DNA of 64,000 nt, taken from positions 1 through 64,000 of the forward strand of contig JACCGJ010008706.1 of assembly GCA_013407085.1 (NCBI GenBank), read 5' to 3'. Positions 44,440 to 57,300 of the stretch are shown here, piece by piece. How positions within the stretch are numbered: the first letter of the stretch is position 1; the number at the start of each line of letters is the position of its first letter. This stretch comes from Atriophallophorus winterbourni. Lineage: Eukaryota; Platyhelminthes; Trematoda; Plagiorchiida; Microphallidae. The notes under the pieces were generated by a model that worked only from the letters and a program-made list of their open reading frames with translations, was not told where the DNA came from and ran no database searches. The translations under genes and the position numbers were made by a program.

Positions 44440-45600
44440 TCGAACGAGGTACTGGTTCGAAGCAAATACATCTGAGATGTCTGCTGCGTTGAACGAGATA
44501 CGGTCAGCATTCTTGAGGTTCGAAGGTATGCCAACACATGGAAACTCACGAGTTCTAAGAGCAGCTAGAAATAAGGTCCAACAGACTGCAAGACAATGTG
44601 TAAATGACTATTGAACTAAAATTAGTCTTAGTATCCAAAACGACGGGGATACTGGAAATTTTCACAGTATGTATAATGGAATCAAGACAAAATTAAAGCG
44701 GATTCAATTAAGTCTGTATATGGTAACCCGATTGTCGATAAAACGCAGCAGGTCAAAAATGGGTAGAGCACTTCTCCTCTCTCTACTCTAAGTAAAGTAC
44801 GGTTTTACCACATGTACTTGAAAATGTTGAGCGGTTGCCAACTATTGAACATCTAGATACTCCCACTACACTTGATGGCCTCATTAGGGCTATCGACCGC
44901 TTAGCAAATGGGAATACATCTGGTGACAACGGATTTCCACCTGAGCTCATCAAAGCTGTCAAACAGCATTATTAAAACCCCTTCATCATTTGCATGTTTA
45001 GTGCTGTAATGAGGAGTGTGTCCCACAAGAGATGCGAGACACGAAGTTCATCGCGCTATTTAAAAATAAGAGTAATCTCCAAAGTAATGTGTTGCTCATA
45101 TTCCTCACACTTACTCACCACTACCAGTTTTTGGCTGTTTGCCGACATTATGAATCTCTCTTCTGATTGTTGTAAGCAAATTGTTTGCTCAAGTCTTGCA
45201 CATCCGGCTACAAGTTTTAGATAATAGAGTTTATCCCGAATCTCAATCTGACTTCCACTGCGGAAGATCAACTGTTAAAATCATCTTCTCCCAGTGAAAA
45301 AGTGTTGGGAACAGCTTATGCCACTATTTATTTAACCAAGGACTTCGACTACGTTATAATGGAGGGTCTTTTAAAATTGCTTGATCAGATTCATGTCTTG
45401 GCTGCTTTATATAGACCCCACCGCCGGCATGCAACTGACGCCAATGGCCCGATATTTACCGTCGAAAGCGCTGCGGTAGAGATAATTACTCCCAAATCGG
45501 ACTGTTTAATCATTCGAAAAGCTGTGGAACATTAAAAAATCATGGGATTAGGATACACGTCCATGGTCGACATCTTTTGAAGGATGGCAACATCAAACCT
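44440..45600 (+). pseudogene. LINE-B copy with internal deletion and RZ-A piece
   Basis: Plus strand. Linker from 44440, RT N-terminus (44740-45060: 'GRALLLSLL', 'TLDGLIRAIDRLANGN', 'CVPQEMRDTKFIALFKNK'), interrupted at about 45073-45150 by a minus-strand RZ-A fragment. RT then resumes (45150-45395, 'DFDYVIMEGLLKLLDQI'). Near 45400 it jumps straight to the zinc-finger lead-in ('caccgccggcatgcaactgacg') and ends at 'ggatggcaacatc' (about 45590). The palm B to C-terminal region, about 700 bp, is missing. Confidence 0.8.
45073..45150 (-). mobile_element. RZ-A fragment inside LINE-B
   Basis: Plus strand reads 'ccaaagtaatgtgttgctcata', 'cacttactcaccactaccagtttttggctgtttgccgaca': the RZ-A ribozyme 3' half and following tail, in minus orientation, ending inside the ribozyme core. 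It replaces about 20 bp of LINE-B present at 28040-28065. No clear target duplication. Confidence 0.75.
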
Positions 45601-46355
45601 CGGTACGGCTAAGGGCAAGGAGACACTGTCAGACAGGTTCCGGAAAACCGGATAAAGTTCTTTAAAAAAAGAACAACAATCTTGCTCATTTCGACGCATT
45701 TCTATCAAACAGAAACGTGTAAAATGTGTAAAGGGTTATTGTAAATCTATGCTGATTACCATAATAACAAACACACAAACACTGTGCTTAGCCTGGGTTT
45801 CATTAATAAGGTGCTCCATTTTCAACAATTGTCCGGGGTGTTTCGTTATCACACTTGCAAGGACTGCTGATTTTTTCGAGAAAGTTGGTGAGGGATATTA
45901 CGAAATTGCGCAAATTTTGACGCGAGAAGATCCTGGGTCATTCGACCAAAAGCACACCTCTGCATCACGGGACCTTATCATTGTTTAAGTAATCAAAATT
46001 GCTAACCCGTTTTTGATTACCAATAATTCTGTTCAAAATAATCTGGCCGTTGAATAACAATATGTGAACAAATTAGCAAAAATTGTGCCAAACGAAAATA
46101 AAAGCGATTGGGCAGGCAACATTTGTTTTTTTATTACGAAGAGAGGATTGAAGCTGGCTTGAAGAACCTGGTGAAATATTTAGGGATTGAATTTTTTTTA
46201 GAAAATATGGACAACTCGAGAAGTGTAATGGTTTCATATAGAAGGAATTATATGTTAAATCTACGGTTGTACAAAATAAATGTTAGTTCATATTGAGAGA
46301 TTCAAGCTAATAACTTCTTATCTATACTCTGAAACTCAATGCCAATATCGATGGT
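45601..46355. other. Unassigned sequence
   Basis: Nothing recognised. Confidence 0.45.
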
Positions 46356-46357
46356 AT

Positions 46358-46765
46358 TAATGTTGTTGTTGGCCTCCTCCGGTCGATGTCGACCATGGAT
46401 GTACATCACAATCGCGTGAATGTTCAAGTTTTGCTGCTTTTGGAATGACTAAACAGTCCGATTCGGGAGGAACAATCTCTCCTGCAGCGCTGGCAATGAA
46501 AGTCAGAACTCGGTTGTATTGCGTCAGTTGCACGCCGGCGGCGTGATCTGCGTTCAGCAGCCAAGAGCTGTATCTGCTCCTCCCCAGCTTGCATACGACG
46601 CTTTACACCGTTCCTCCAATGTGAGCGGTCAAGAGCAAGTTCTTCCTAACTCGCCGGGTAAATGCCAAGAGCTTTCATATCTCTTTTGCAAACGTCTTTG
46701 TACCGCAAGTGCGGTCTGCCCAATTGTTGGCTTTCTAGTTGTAACTCGCCATAGATTAAATACAT
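46358..46765 (-). pseudogene. LINE-B 3' fragment
   Basis: Well-kept minus-strand 3' end: from 'NLWRV'/'YGELQ' (about 46750) through the KDVCK and DRSHWR regions and the zinc-finger segment to 'ggaggaggccaacaacaacatt' (3' end at about 46358-46378). The frame 46519-46797 (+) is the antisense of it. Confidence 0.8.
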
Positions 46766-47189
46766 TTGTGCATGCAAAACATTCCGAAAGAGAATAAAAC
46801 TGTAAACATGATTGCGTTTGATTAAATATTCGCAGATTCTGAATAATATTCAATGCAACAGATTCAACCGCCTGCAGAATAAAGATGAAGCAGCTTTAAT
46901 TTGAAGTTATTTTCTGGCAAGATATGTCGCTTTGCACAACACGAAAACAAACGTAAACTTGTACACACTTTAGGAACAAAGAATGGTAATGTTACCTGAA
47001 ATTTCAGGACCCGGACGAAATAGCCTGCTATAAATAGAACGCCATAAAATTCAGAGGACGTGTGCACATCTATGTGCTGCGAGTCCTTCTTCTAATCCGC
47101 TTTATTTAAATGTTGTTTTTGACAGTCTTCCAAAGGCTATCACACAGGTGTTGAGTGAAAACGTGAAATTATTTGGTGCATTGAATCTC
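46766..47189. other. Unassigned sequence
   Basis: Nothing recognised. Confidence 0.45.
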
Positions 47190-47720
47190 ATAGTTATTGC
47201 AGGATTCTGGAAAATGTTTTCTGAACAAAGTAAACAATTTTATCATTCAAGCCCAGTTGTACTTAGAAGAATGGATATTTCCCTGGATGGAGTTCCACCC
47301 CAAAATACTTTATCGCATGGTTAAGGTTTAAGCTAAGGTGAAACCACATCAGCTGGACCAATAACAACTGCATCAGAAACTGCTGAAGCATTAGCCACAT
47401 TTTATTCATCGGTATTCAACCCGAGAGTACATGATATATACATGCCAAATCAAACCAATTCAACCACGGTTATCCTGAGTGAAATAAGTGTCACGTCGAA
47501 AGAGTCCTTCAAGCATTATTTAATATAAAAAGCGGGAAAGTCTGCAGGGTCAGACAGAATAACCACGCTAATTTTGGAGTAATGCGCCAACTTATTATAC
47601 AAACCACACACATACTTGTTTCTCAATCACGGGCAAATGGAGTAATTCCTACCGATTTGAAATATGAATGTACCGCACTCAATTTGCTGTCAAGGCGTTT
47701 ATTATACTAATCGAAAGCGC
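47190..47720 (+). pseudogene. LINE-C fragment: linker and RT N-terminus
   Basis: 'AETAEALATFYSSVFNPRVHDIYMP' (about 47385-47450), 'ILSEISVTSKESF' and 'KAGKSAGSDRITTLILE' (about 47525-47580) match 31620-31830 of the longer LINE-C copy. Stops and frameshifts throughout. Confidence 0.72.
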
Positions 47721-47989
47721 ATCATCTCACACTACATCTTTGTTCGAAGCACTGGTATAATTCGATTTGTATTCTCATGGGATAAGCTTGCGTGGATAGC
47801 TTCAAACTCAGAAAATATTACATGCGATCTGATTGCAACATAGACCATTACAAAATCGAAGCAACACCCGAAATCATCACAATGTGTTATATTGACTGAA
47901 AATTCAAGAAAGGTGTTAAGCTAGCTTTTATACTCACAATTTACTGCAATATTCGAATATATTTTTACAATAAAGTGAAACAAATTAGC

Positions 47990-48265
47990 CCCAGAACTTG
48001 TTTTACATTCTTCCACTGATTCAAGCCCATGCGGATCTGAACTTACTGTCCACACCTGGTGAGTGTATGCAGCAGAAAACCAGTCATGGTGTATGAGTTT
48101 GTGTGTGTGATGAAAACGCATGCAAATATGCATTTTTGTCGTAACAACCTCATCCAACAGTGGTATACAAGCGCAACTAGTTTACCATTCTTCCACGGTG
48201 TCAAGCACATGTCCCTGCCTGATGAGTGCACACACCACGAAACCGTTGGAACTGCATGCATGTAG
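47990..48265 (+). mobile_element. RZ-B repeat, decayed
   Basis: One and a bit plus-strand units. The first ribozyme relic (about 48040-48095) has CTGGTGA and 'gaaaaccagtcatgg'. It is followed by 'gatgaaaacgcatgcaaat', 'caacagtggtatacaagcgcaact', 'gtttaccattcttccacgg', and a second ribozyme (48205-48250) with intact CTGATGA and GAAA but a broken stem II and ACCGTT. The stretch between the two is shorter than usual, so there is an internal deletion. Confidence 0.75.
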
Positions 48266-48754
48266 GTGTAGAATATATTTCCTTTCCAAACTAAGAATGT
48301 TTCAAAAATGGGTTACAATTACTACACGAGATACTCCAAGCCAAAAAATCCATGATGCCTGTAGACTTTAATATGAAAGTTTTTTGTGTATAAACATAAG
48401 TGAATTTCAAAATCTTCATAAAATATACATACTGAAATCAATGATTATATAATGAGCTGTTGTGGTTATTGGTAGCTTTCCGGAGTCAAGCTCGAAATAG
48501 CTACCTAAATATATTCATCTGCTAACAAATTTTGGATGAAAACGCAGCAGAGTAAGGCACGGTTTTACTAACCCTCTATACTACACTAATAAAAGGCTTT
48601 CTCGCACACATCATTAGATCTGCAGTGCTGCTACCCAGAGGAGAGACGCTAATAGACGTTGGTAATCTTTCAATATAATGCAGCACAAAGGAGATACTTT
48701 ATTATTGCTGGCAAATATCACTTTCCCTTGTCGTAAATTGTACGCTAATCAACG
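48266..48754. other. Unassigned sequence
   Basis: Nothing recognised. Confidence 0.45.
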
Positions 48755-48890
48755 CTCACTCACTCACTCAGTCGGCTCCGTGCCGGGTGGCACATGAGGT
48801 GAAGACAACCCCACGCCAGTAGTTCCGGTCTGCCGCTGCTTCCGTTGCCGTCTGCACCGTGTATCCTTGTGCATGTAGTTCGCGTCTGTT
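48755..48890 (-). pseudogene. LINE-D (RTE-type) 3' end
   Basis: Same C-terminal sequence as 29460-29575: 'ctccgtgccgggtggcacatgagg', 'ccacgccagtagttccggtctg'. It ends in a TGAG-type short repeat run (about 48757-48772), typical of RTE 3' ends. A second member showing that LINE-D is a real family. Confidence 0.78.
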
Positions 48891-51849
48891 TACTAATCGT
48901 CATTTTACGTAGTTGTTTATCTATGAGGTGATTTCTTCGAACAATTTACACGTCATTTCTTTCTCGACTACATGATATACAGCTTTTCTTTGCCATCCAA
49001 ATAATTAATCCGTCCTACTTAATTACGAAATTAAGGAACTTTGTTGAAAGTAAGAGTTAACTCACCCAACACGCACTAGTTTTAGTAGATTTCGTCAGTG
49101 TAGCGCTTCATCAATATCGGCTCAATCATCGTGTGGTAAAATCTTGCAAGACACTGATCAACAAGGTGTAAAAGCAAAATTATCGCGAAAATCAATTTCA
49201 CACACAATGTATTCATTCGATGTATTACTGTAAGGTAGGGAAAGATGAATCATTCTCTTGAGTGATGAAAAAACTGTTCATGCTTATTACGAGTTGCATA
49301 CACCGCATTCAATCCAGCTACTGTAAACCTGACTCGATTGTTGTGCAGGACGGGACTTGTAATTCACTTGCAAGATTGCGATTCAGGGTTGGTTCAGTCC
49401 ACTTGAGAACGTAAGAACCAAGTATAACACGCAAGAAATCAACAAGTTTATCGCTGACATTTTACAAATGATGGATTATAAAGGGGATCGCATTGAAAAT
49501 CTTCCGATTGTGCGAACGTTTAACGAATTGCTTTACATGGAGAGTTAAATTATTCTGCAGCATTGTGGTTTTATTAGACAAGATATTGGTGATGTTTGTG
49601 TGAGTGGACTGTGTGGCTCAAGGAAAATCTATGATTGCCATATGAGAGGAAATCATAAATGTTGAACAGATTGGTTTGGTTGTTTCCAGCGCCCTTATTT
49701 GCTCTTCCATGGCATGCTTTAATACGCTCATCTTGAAAGGAACCGATTGCATGAAATAAATGTTATAATATTTGTGGCATCTACCACGGATTGAATACAA
49801 CCTTGTTCAAAACACTAATGGTTATCTAGATTTGTTTACCAAATCAGGTTTGCCTTAACTCGACAGATATATTCGCTGACAGATTATCTGTGAGGGAAAG
49901 TTATAATTGAACTTATCAATGCTCAATTTTCCCGATTCGACTACCCAGAAACTGCCGAAATTTATTTTCGAAATTTTTGTTCTCCCTGATCAAATGCTAG
50001 AAAGTTTGAGCTGTCTCGATAAGTTCCCATCGTAAATCGACTAGAAATAATTATTTTTCTGTCAACAATGCTGATAGTGAAAATCCTAATTAGCAAACTA
50101 AACATAACTTGTCAAGTAAACGAATATATCCATGATTAATGAATACCGCCTTCAGAAAATGATGCACATTTGGGTGAAATATAATGGTTCACTTTGAAGT
50201 GTGTAAACTGCTTGTGTCTTGTTATTCTGCATGCAAATATATCGGGGATATATTCGCTTTTGATGTCGTTTCTGATAGTGGAATATTTTGTTTTTGTATC
50301 TAAATACATATTGCTCAGTAAAACAGATGTTTACAATCTGTTTCTCCGGAGAGGGTAAATACGAACGTTACACGTCGGCAGCTTGTTTCTTCTCCGAGCT
50401 TATTCCTGTTTTTCTGTGGATTAAAAAAAACACAAGAAATTAAATGCAGTTTTCGAAAATGTTGTGAAATTATAGATTGATGTTGAGGTTTCATACAAAA
50501 ATGACATGGTACACAATTGCTATTTTCGCAATTGAGTAATTCTTTTTGACAGAGATATTTTGAGGTGAAATAGGATCAAAGAATGCGAATACAGTGATGC
50601 GCGAGATGGCGATATTATAACTTTTGATCGGGCTGTAGAAATTTATTGAGTTTCAGTTCGTATCGTGTGTTGTGAGTGAGAGTTTTCGGTGGGAATATCA
50701 TCAATAAGTCGATGACAAAACGAAACGTTTGAGTTTATTAAACTATTTCCATGATGCATTCGTATGAAATCAAGTTTACACGCGAAATAATTTAGAAAGA
50801 ACTTATTATTAACAGAAAGGTTTTAGAAAAAGAGCAGTATAATAGAAGAACATTTCGAAAATATAAATTTAATTGAAGATGGGGAAAGGTGTTTTAAAAA
50901 TAATAAAAAATATTCCTCGATTAGTTAATGAATGTACGTCACCAGGAGTATATGCGATATGCAAAATAATATCATATGTCTCCTCAATTTTATTTACGAA
51001 TTACTACCAGTGTCTTTTCAATATTTTGAAGTTTTAACTAAAAATAGTTAAGCTGAAAAATTCACGGTTTCGAGAGGCTTTGTCAGTTATAACGTCCCGC
51101 GTTTGAGCAGTACATGCATTCTGTTGAGCGACCGTGGTAAGAACTTTAAACCTGATAAATATGATCCTGAACTAAAATCATCCAATCCTCCTGCGATATT
51201 AAATGTGCTCCTTTCTCGCCTCAGGTCTCGGTCAGAGGGTTTATACGCCTTAATCAATGCAACCAGGAATGAGATGATTTTCATATTAATTTTGATCAGG
51301 ACACTTCGCATATATTGAATTTTATACAATGCATAAATTTAACTTGCTTTCAACAGCAATGTCAAGAGTTCTTTGCTTTAAAGTCTTGCTGTCTATATTG
51401 TCACTCAGCAAAAACTTCACTAGCTTGCCTCCTTCGTTAATGGCCGTATGCTATATACAGTCGTAGATGGCAAAGTTTCCAGTCCGATCAGCTTTCTTCG
51501 CGGTGTCTTGCAGTCCACAATGATTTTATACTTCTCATTTTATATTTACATTTGTAATCTTGGGTGTTTCCCTTAATTGTTGCACTCAAAACGAAAACTG
51601 CCAAGTGGCCTTGCTTTTATACAACCGCCATCATTATGAACGATCGATAACATTGGCCTGTAGTCATCTCACACACGGGGCAAAACTTTAAATCCTTAGA
51701 AAATGTACCAAAATAATCTTTTTCAACTTGTTTATTTAGCTATATAAAAACCTGCTTTAAAATTTTTATATGATTCTTTCAATGGTTCGGCGATAAGCAG
51801 ATGCTCTTGGTTCAAGTTTCTTGGCGTTACGATATCATCCAGACTCAAC
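48891..51849. other. Unassigned AT-rich sequence
   Basis: About 3 kb without a recognised repeat or coding signal. The frame 51103-51318 and its antisense have no known motif. Confidence 0.5.
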
Positions 51850-51950
51850 TAGCCTCATACATTTAAATTTCAATTTTTACCATCCTATGGTTGTTGTTAA
51901 GCTTGTTGCATTTTAGACCATTAAAATCCTTGAATTACCTTGCATAATAT
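51850..51950 (+). pseudogene. LINE-C 3' tail fragment
   Basis: 'accatcctatggttgttgttaagcttgttgc' and 'accattaaaatccttgaattacc' are the complement of the 3' tail at 33600-33665 and 60150-60210. Confidence 0.7.
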
Positions 51951-52494
51951 GACCGCTCAATACTTGAAAGTTCGCCAGCTATCTTTAGAAACCCATTGTC
52001 TCCGTTTCGTCTCAGCATCACACAATGTATTTAGATATTTTCTTTTTTACTGCATTTTCCCCGGTTTTCTTGAAAAGCTTGTCGATCAGTTGAGGTATTA
52101 AGGTTAACGCACGATTGTGTTGTGCCTCAAACGAGATAATCCGAGATATGGTCGCCAATTGACTCTTATATGGTTATGACAAATTGATCACAGACATTTC
52201 GTCTTATAACTCACATTAAATGCGTGAGGTCCTTATGGCTTGCAAATCGTTCTTATTTCCGCGAAGCCAACACCTATTCATAGACATTTCCGGGATTCTT
52301 TCGTCCTTTGCCTTTCTCGCAATTCTGTTGATGAAATATGGGTAATTCAGGAATTAGAGACGGGATTTTTATTGACTGCCTACCCTAATAATAATTAAAT
52401 AACCAATATTAAATCTTTTTTTCTGTTGTGAAATTGATTTGATAGCTGGAAACTCGTGTACATGAAAAGAACATGTTCTTATTGTGGTTCTAAC
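51951..52494. other. Unassigned sequence
   Basis: Nothing recognised. Confidence 0.45.
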
Positions 52495-52610
52495 ATACGC
52501 TTCACTTACACACCACTACCGGTTTTTACCTGTGTACCATCATCAAATTGAAGCAATAAAATCACGTTCAGTGAGTCTTGAAACAGTGGCAATGTAGTAA
52601 ACAATGTTAA
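52495..52610 (-). mobile_element. RZ-A fragment
   Basis: Minus-strand ribozyme region: ACCGGT at 52518-52523, GTGGTGTG strand of stem I, core TTGATGA (C3 changed), and stem II lost. The pre-ribozyme block 'cagtgagtcttgaaacagtgg' follows. Confidence 0.7.
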
Positions 52611-53278
52611 GAAGAAGAAGAAAAATGGCTTCATTCGAGTACACGAATTTTCAGCGATACAATTAATTCGGCCACACGTAATGAAATGAACATTTTAAAA
52701 AAAATGCATGTCAAATAAAGATGATCCCACATCAGTTATTATACTGTCAGTTTCTTCCTCAAATCGAAAATAACTTTTGTATGATCAACCAAATATCGAG
52801 CCAGGTAAGGAATGAAAGAATTTTTGAATTTCTCAGTTTTTGCATACGGGACGATATGTTGACTACGCGTAGCTGGGAACGATCTGCAAGCCATAAGGAC
52901 CTCATGCAGTGGGTGTGCATTATCAGACGATATGACTCTGACCAATCTGTCACATTCACTAAAGTGGCGTTCGACGATCATATCACGAATTAACTCGGTA
53001 GAGTAAGAGCTCAATCTTGAAATTAATTTGATTCCTCTTCTGGTCATCAAAAAATCCTTTTCAAAAATACCAGGAAAAATTATAAAGGATGCGTAGATTA
53101 AAATGGGAACAATGCAAGAAAAAACAAAACATGTAACTACATCAGGAGGAACAGCTAAAGAACGCAGACGTAAGGCGTAAAATTATAACCTTCTAACCTT
53201 CAAGTATTGTGCAGTCACATGATCGGTCCATTTGAGACTCTGTGATAAAATAACGCCAAGATACTTGAAACATACCAG

Positions 53279-53309
53279 TATTCCACTGTATTCCACTGTA
53301 TTCCACTGT
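53279..53309. repeat. 10-bp tandem repeat, three copies
   Basis: TATTCCACTG repeated three times in a row. Confidence 0.85.
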
Positions 53310-53339
53310 TAAATTGATTTCTCACAAGGAAACGCGTAA

Positions 53340-53520
53340 TTCCAAATAATAATCACAAAGTAATTCCTGACCAAGCGCACCAGGCGCATATAAACGAATG
53401 ATGTATTATACTACTCACAGCACTTACACTCCACACTACCACCAGTTTCTGGCTTTTTGCAGTCGGTAAGATCGCGGTTCTTTGTCAGCACTCTATTAAA
53501 AAGTGTCATAAAAATATAAC
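53340..53520 (-). mobile_element. RZ-A unit, degenerate
   Basis: 'aataatcacaaagtaattcctgaccaagcgcaccaggcgc' then 'cttacactccacactaccaccagtttctggctttttgcag' matches the minus-strand RZ-A tail and ribozyme, with the CTGATGA core deleted. Confidence 0.65.
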
Positions 53521-53884
53521 TCCATTTGGGACATTATCTTCATCTTCAAGGAAATTCAAATAAAACTTTCAACATATTTTTTTCATATCATGATCAAAGT
53601 CGGTTCCTGAAATGATTTTTCTGTGTGTACATTGCGATGAACCTATTACAAATAAATAGTGCAGTAAACATGTTCAAAATTGTTATTCAACATAATATGA
53701 GCAACCTAAAAGTATATATTAGGAAAATAAGCAGATCTGAATATTTGTATCGCATCAAACTGCTGAATTAATAGACTGCTCAAAAATAATTACATTTTGG
53801 CCCGCTTGTCGCTAGCTAGCAAATCTGTGCAGAAACATTCCAGTCATGCTGATTGCAGGATCGCAGAGACGTGCCATGCACTAT

Positions 53885-53945
53885 CTAAAAGTTGTTGGCC
53901 TCCTTCGATCGATGTTGACCATGGATGTACATCACAATCGATTGT
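53885..53945 (-). pseudogene. LINE-B 3' tail fragment
   Basis: 'gttgttggcctccttcgatcgatgttgaccatggatgtacatcacaatcg' is the complement of the last 50 bp of LINE-B. Confidence 0.65.
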
Positions 53946-54619
53946 GAGCAACACAAAACACAACTGCAGAAAATACCGGAGACAACGATCGGAGACCTCT
54001 TAAAATTCCAGTTTCCTGATGTTTCGAATGATAGCCTCTTCAGAAATAGGAGCTGACGAACGATAAGCAATTAGTCAAGATCGGTTAAGCGCTTGAATAA
54101 GATTTCAAGTGTATCGATTGTCACGAAATCGATTGACAAATAAGATGGAAGTGACAATCAACACAGATGGACTTTGGTAGCGAGATTTGCTTGTGCAAAA
54201 TTATCATATGATACATTCTTCGCCATCTGCATAAACACACGTTTGCCGATTGCTATTATCTGATTTTAAGGGATTTATGAGTGAACGTGTTTAGCGTACG
54301 AATAATTGACTTTGGTTATGGTGTTCAACGTACCCGACAAGGACGCACAAAACATGGTGTGATACGGATATCGTTGGATTGAGTCTTGTTAGCTTTTTAT
54401 GTTTTGTGAAGGAAAGCGATTTTGCATACAATGTTGTTCAAAAATTTGACCGTAGGTAAATTATTTTGATGTTATTGTCTGATATTGTGTCTCGGTATGC
54501 TGCAGCCTGGAGAACAGCGTGCATTGTGAGGTCATCTACAAGGGCGCATCCAGGATTTAGGTATGCTGCGACAAATTTTCTAAACAACCTCGTTTGTACC
54601 GATGTCCATATTCGGTAAA
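53946..54619. other. Unassigned sequence
   Basis: Nothing recognised. Confidence 0.45.
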
Positions 54620-55070
54620 CCTACTAATTCGAACCAGGAACATGCTCAAGCTTGGATCCCTGGCACAAAAGGATATACTATTGCTGATTTCATTACCATT
54701 GTGCAACCAAACTCGTTAGTGGTTTCCGGAAACTGATGTACGAGTAACGATTATTAAAACAGAGACTCCTAACCCGCCGTCATAGAAGCCTTCATGATGA
54801 TTTGATACTTGCATACAAAATATTACATACCCCACATCATTCTTTATAACATCTACTTAATTACCGTGAGCCACAACTTACACGCAGGCCCTCTGCTGCA
54901 CTAGAAATTCCCCATTCCCGTATGAGCTTTCGCTGATATTTTTATTCTGTACTTATCTGTTTCCTTTGGAATGTCTTCCCCGAAACTATTGTTAACGCTC
55001 CCAGAGTCAAAACTTTTATACAAAATTTGGACGCATTTGTTTCATAACGATTTTACAACACCAGTGTATT
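54620..55070 (+). pseudogene. CR1/jockey-like RT C-terminal fragment
   Basis: 'HDDLILAYKILHTPHH' (about 54795-54840) and 'FLWNVFPETIVNAPRVKTFIQNLDAF' (about 54962-55040) are the usual C-terminal signature of CR1/jockey elements, in which a TxWNxLPxxIVxA-like motif is followed by a short helix. Similar to but distinguishable from LINE-C. Several stops. Confidence 0.65.
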
Positions 55071-55184
55071 GACTTATGATATGTATTCAACTGGGCTATA
55101 CGTGATATTTCAAGATTATGTTATTGTTTCTCCATGAACGAATATTTTCTATGATATGTCAATTGTGAATCTATGCTTTTTGTG

Positions 55185-55600
55185 ACCCTACAACATACAA
55201 CATGTTGGCCTCATTCGGTCGATGCCGAGCACGGATGTACATCACAATCACACAACGTTTTCATGTTCCACAGCTTTCGAATAAATAAGCAGTTCGATTC
55301 AGGAGGAACAATCTCTCCCACAGCGCTTGCAACGATAGTCAGAACTCGGTCGATCGCCGTCAGTTGCACGCCGGCGGTGTGATCAGCGTTCAGCAGCCAA
55401 GAGCTGTAGCTGCTCCTCCCCAGCTTGCAAACGACTCTATACACAGTGTTTCCAATGTGACCGGTCATGTGCAAGCTTTTCCCAACTCGAAAGGTCAATG
55501 CCAGGAGCTTTCATATCTCTTTTGCAAACGTCTTTGTACCGCAAGTGCGGTCTGCTCAATGGTCGACTTCCTGATTTTAACTCACCATAGATTAGATACG
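55185..55600 (-). pseudogene. LINE-B 3' fragment
   Basis: Minus strand from about 55595 ('TMVNLKS-LGRPH' region) through DRSHW-equivalent and zinc-finger segments to 'aatgaggccaacatgttg' at 55190-55215. The frame 55211-55498 (-) covers part of it. A second good example of the empty site of the RZ-B insertion (55510-55530). Confidence 0.8.
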
Positions 55601-56224
55601 ACCATAATTAAATGACCAACTAATGTTCATATAACATATTTTGATCATTAAATCGCAATTCTGATTTATAATTTGATCGTATCAGAAAAGCGATGAACAA
55701 AATCCACCACTGAAACTTGATGCATAGATTTGCATACGAGTGTAACGGAAACTTGAATAGTAAAAATTATTTGTGACCTTGGATGAAATGCTTTTCATGT
55801 GAAAAAACATTAAATAAGTAACCGTAAAATAAGTAGATTATTTTGGGAATGTTGAGGCAAAGAACATAGATGCCTTCATCGACAATCGTGCAAATTCACA
55901 TATAATTCCCTCGGGAAATTTAATCGTAACATTGAGCCAGACAAATTATTAAAATTATTAATGTTGGAAAAATATGTAACGCAATCCTGTTTACATTTGC
56001 ATGAAGTAAATCACATTTTTGTTGCATTTATGAATGAAATAACATTGGAAACCAAAAATAAACCTATTGCCTGCAGACAACTCAACAACAACATTACTCC
56101 TTTATATTGAAATGAAAAGTGTGCTGGACAACTGGTCGCAAACCGTTGATGTTGACGAGTAAAAGCTTTCAGATGAAAGGTTGTACTCGATTTCTTTCAT
56201 ATTTTTAATTATTTTCATCGCACA
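55601..56224. other. Unassigned AT-rich sequence
   Basis: Nothing recognised. Confidence 0.5.
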
Positions 56225-56610
56225 AAATACCACTGATTTCGTGTTGTTTGTACTGGTCATGTAAAAGGAGTTCAATAAACAGGATCCGCTTGTCTTTAAA
56301 GAGTGGTGAAATTGTTATCCACGTTGGATAAGTTTGTCATGATCAACTTGTATACTACAGACTACACAAATGTAAGAGGCCAAACGCCCTGGGATTGAAA
56401 AAGAAACAACCACATTTGCAAGCATTCTCATCACACTTATACTTTAAAAGCAATTTCGCGCTGGTGTACTAATCAAATAAAGTCATTTGGATCATCGTCT
56501 TTAAAACTGGACGAAGTGGAAGAAGGATAATCCATGTTTCCATTCGTAGGCCAGGGTTTTTATACACTCATATGTGATTAGTTTCATTATGCCAGAATCA
56601 GTCACGTTGT
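56225..56610 (-). mobile_element. RZ-B repeat, two degenerate units
   Basis: 'accactgatttcgtgttgtttgtactggtcat' (56230-56262) and 'gcaatttcgcgctggtgtactaatcaaat' (about 56450-56480) are ribozyme relics about 222 bp apart. Between them are 'aggatccgcttgtctttaaagagtgg', 'ccacgttggataag' and 'tgcaagcattctcatcacac'. Cores are lost. Confidence 0.65.
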
Positions 56611-56819
56611 TCTACACCTTCAAACCGTGTATACACATTTTTTAATTTTCGCGGAAGCTTTCGTGCTGATATCGTTCGCTATACCCATTCATACTACAAG
56701 AATACGGTGTGCGTGTATCATAGTTGTAATCTCGTCACAAATTTGTATACGATTTTTCGCGTGTGTGTAATACTTTCTAATTTGTTTTCCTTCTTTTTAG
56801 TTGAAGTGAAGTGTATCTA

Positions 56820-57300
56820 TAATTTCTCACCATGAGAGGAAAACAACACTGTAAATACGTCTAGATGTCAGCCGTAACATACCTGACAGCCGAAACGCAC
56901 GTTTTTAAACGGCTTTGCATTTGAGGCCATTTTTCAAACGACCGCAAATCCGAACTCGTATGTCCTTTTCTTCCACTGTGTACTCCAGAATTTGTTTGTC
57001 GAGCTTGTATTGGTAATAAAAACCAAGATCGCGATCGATCTGCGTGATCGTCGACGTTTGCGTATTCAAATGCTGGTTGTTTTCTGATGACCAGCCGTAC
57101 AAACCATCAGAATATAACCAGTCTTTGAATAGGCAAAAGTCTAAGATCATGCAGATCGGTCGCGATTCTGGCTTTTCCTACTGATACGGGCTCGACAACC
57201 AAATCCCGGGGTGCACAATGGAAGAAAAGGTCCGGTGTGTTTGGATTTGTCATCGTTTGAAAAATGGTCTACAATATCTTGATCCTGCGACCTCAAATAC
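56820..57300 (-). pseudogene. LINE-C fragment (RT thumb region)
   Basis: Minus strand: 'GWSSENNQHLNTQTSTI', 'YTVEEKDIRVRICGRLKNGLKCKAV' match the 'WSLKNKLPFN...EEKDLGVWICSSL' region of the 33931-34620 copy. Continues to 'gagaggaaaacaacactg' (LINE-C 'FPLM-NT' region) near 56835. Confidence 0.7.

Noticed and set aside
48757..48772. Telomere-like or regulatory short repeat
   Set aside because: The CACT-type run is at the 3' end of a LINE-D fragment and is best explained as its terminal repeat.
52739..53050. 103-residue minus-strand frame
   Set aside because: No recognised motif; a similar-length frame lies on the opposite strand. It could be an unrecognised LINE C-terminus ('RGIKLISRLSSYS'), but the evidence is too weak to call.
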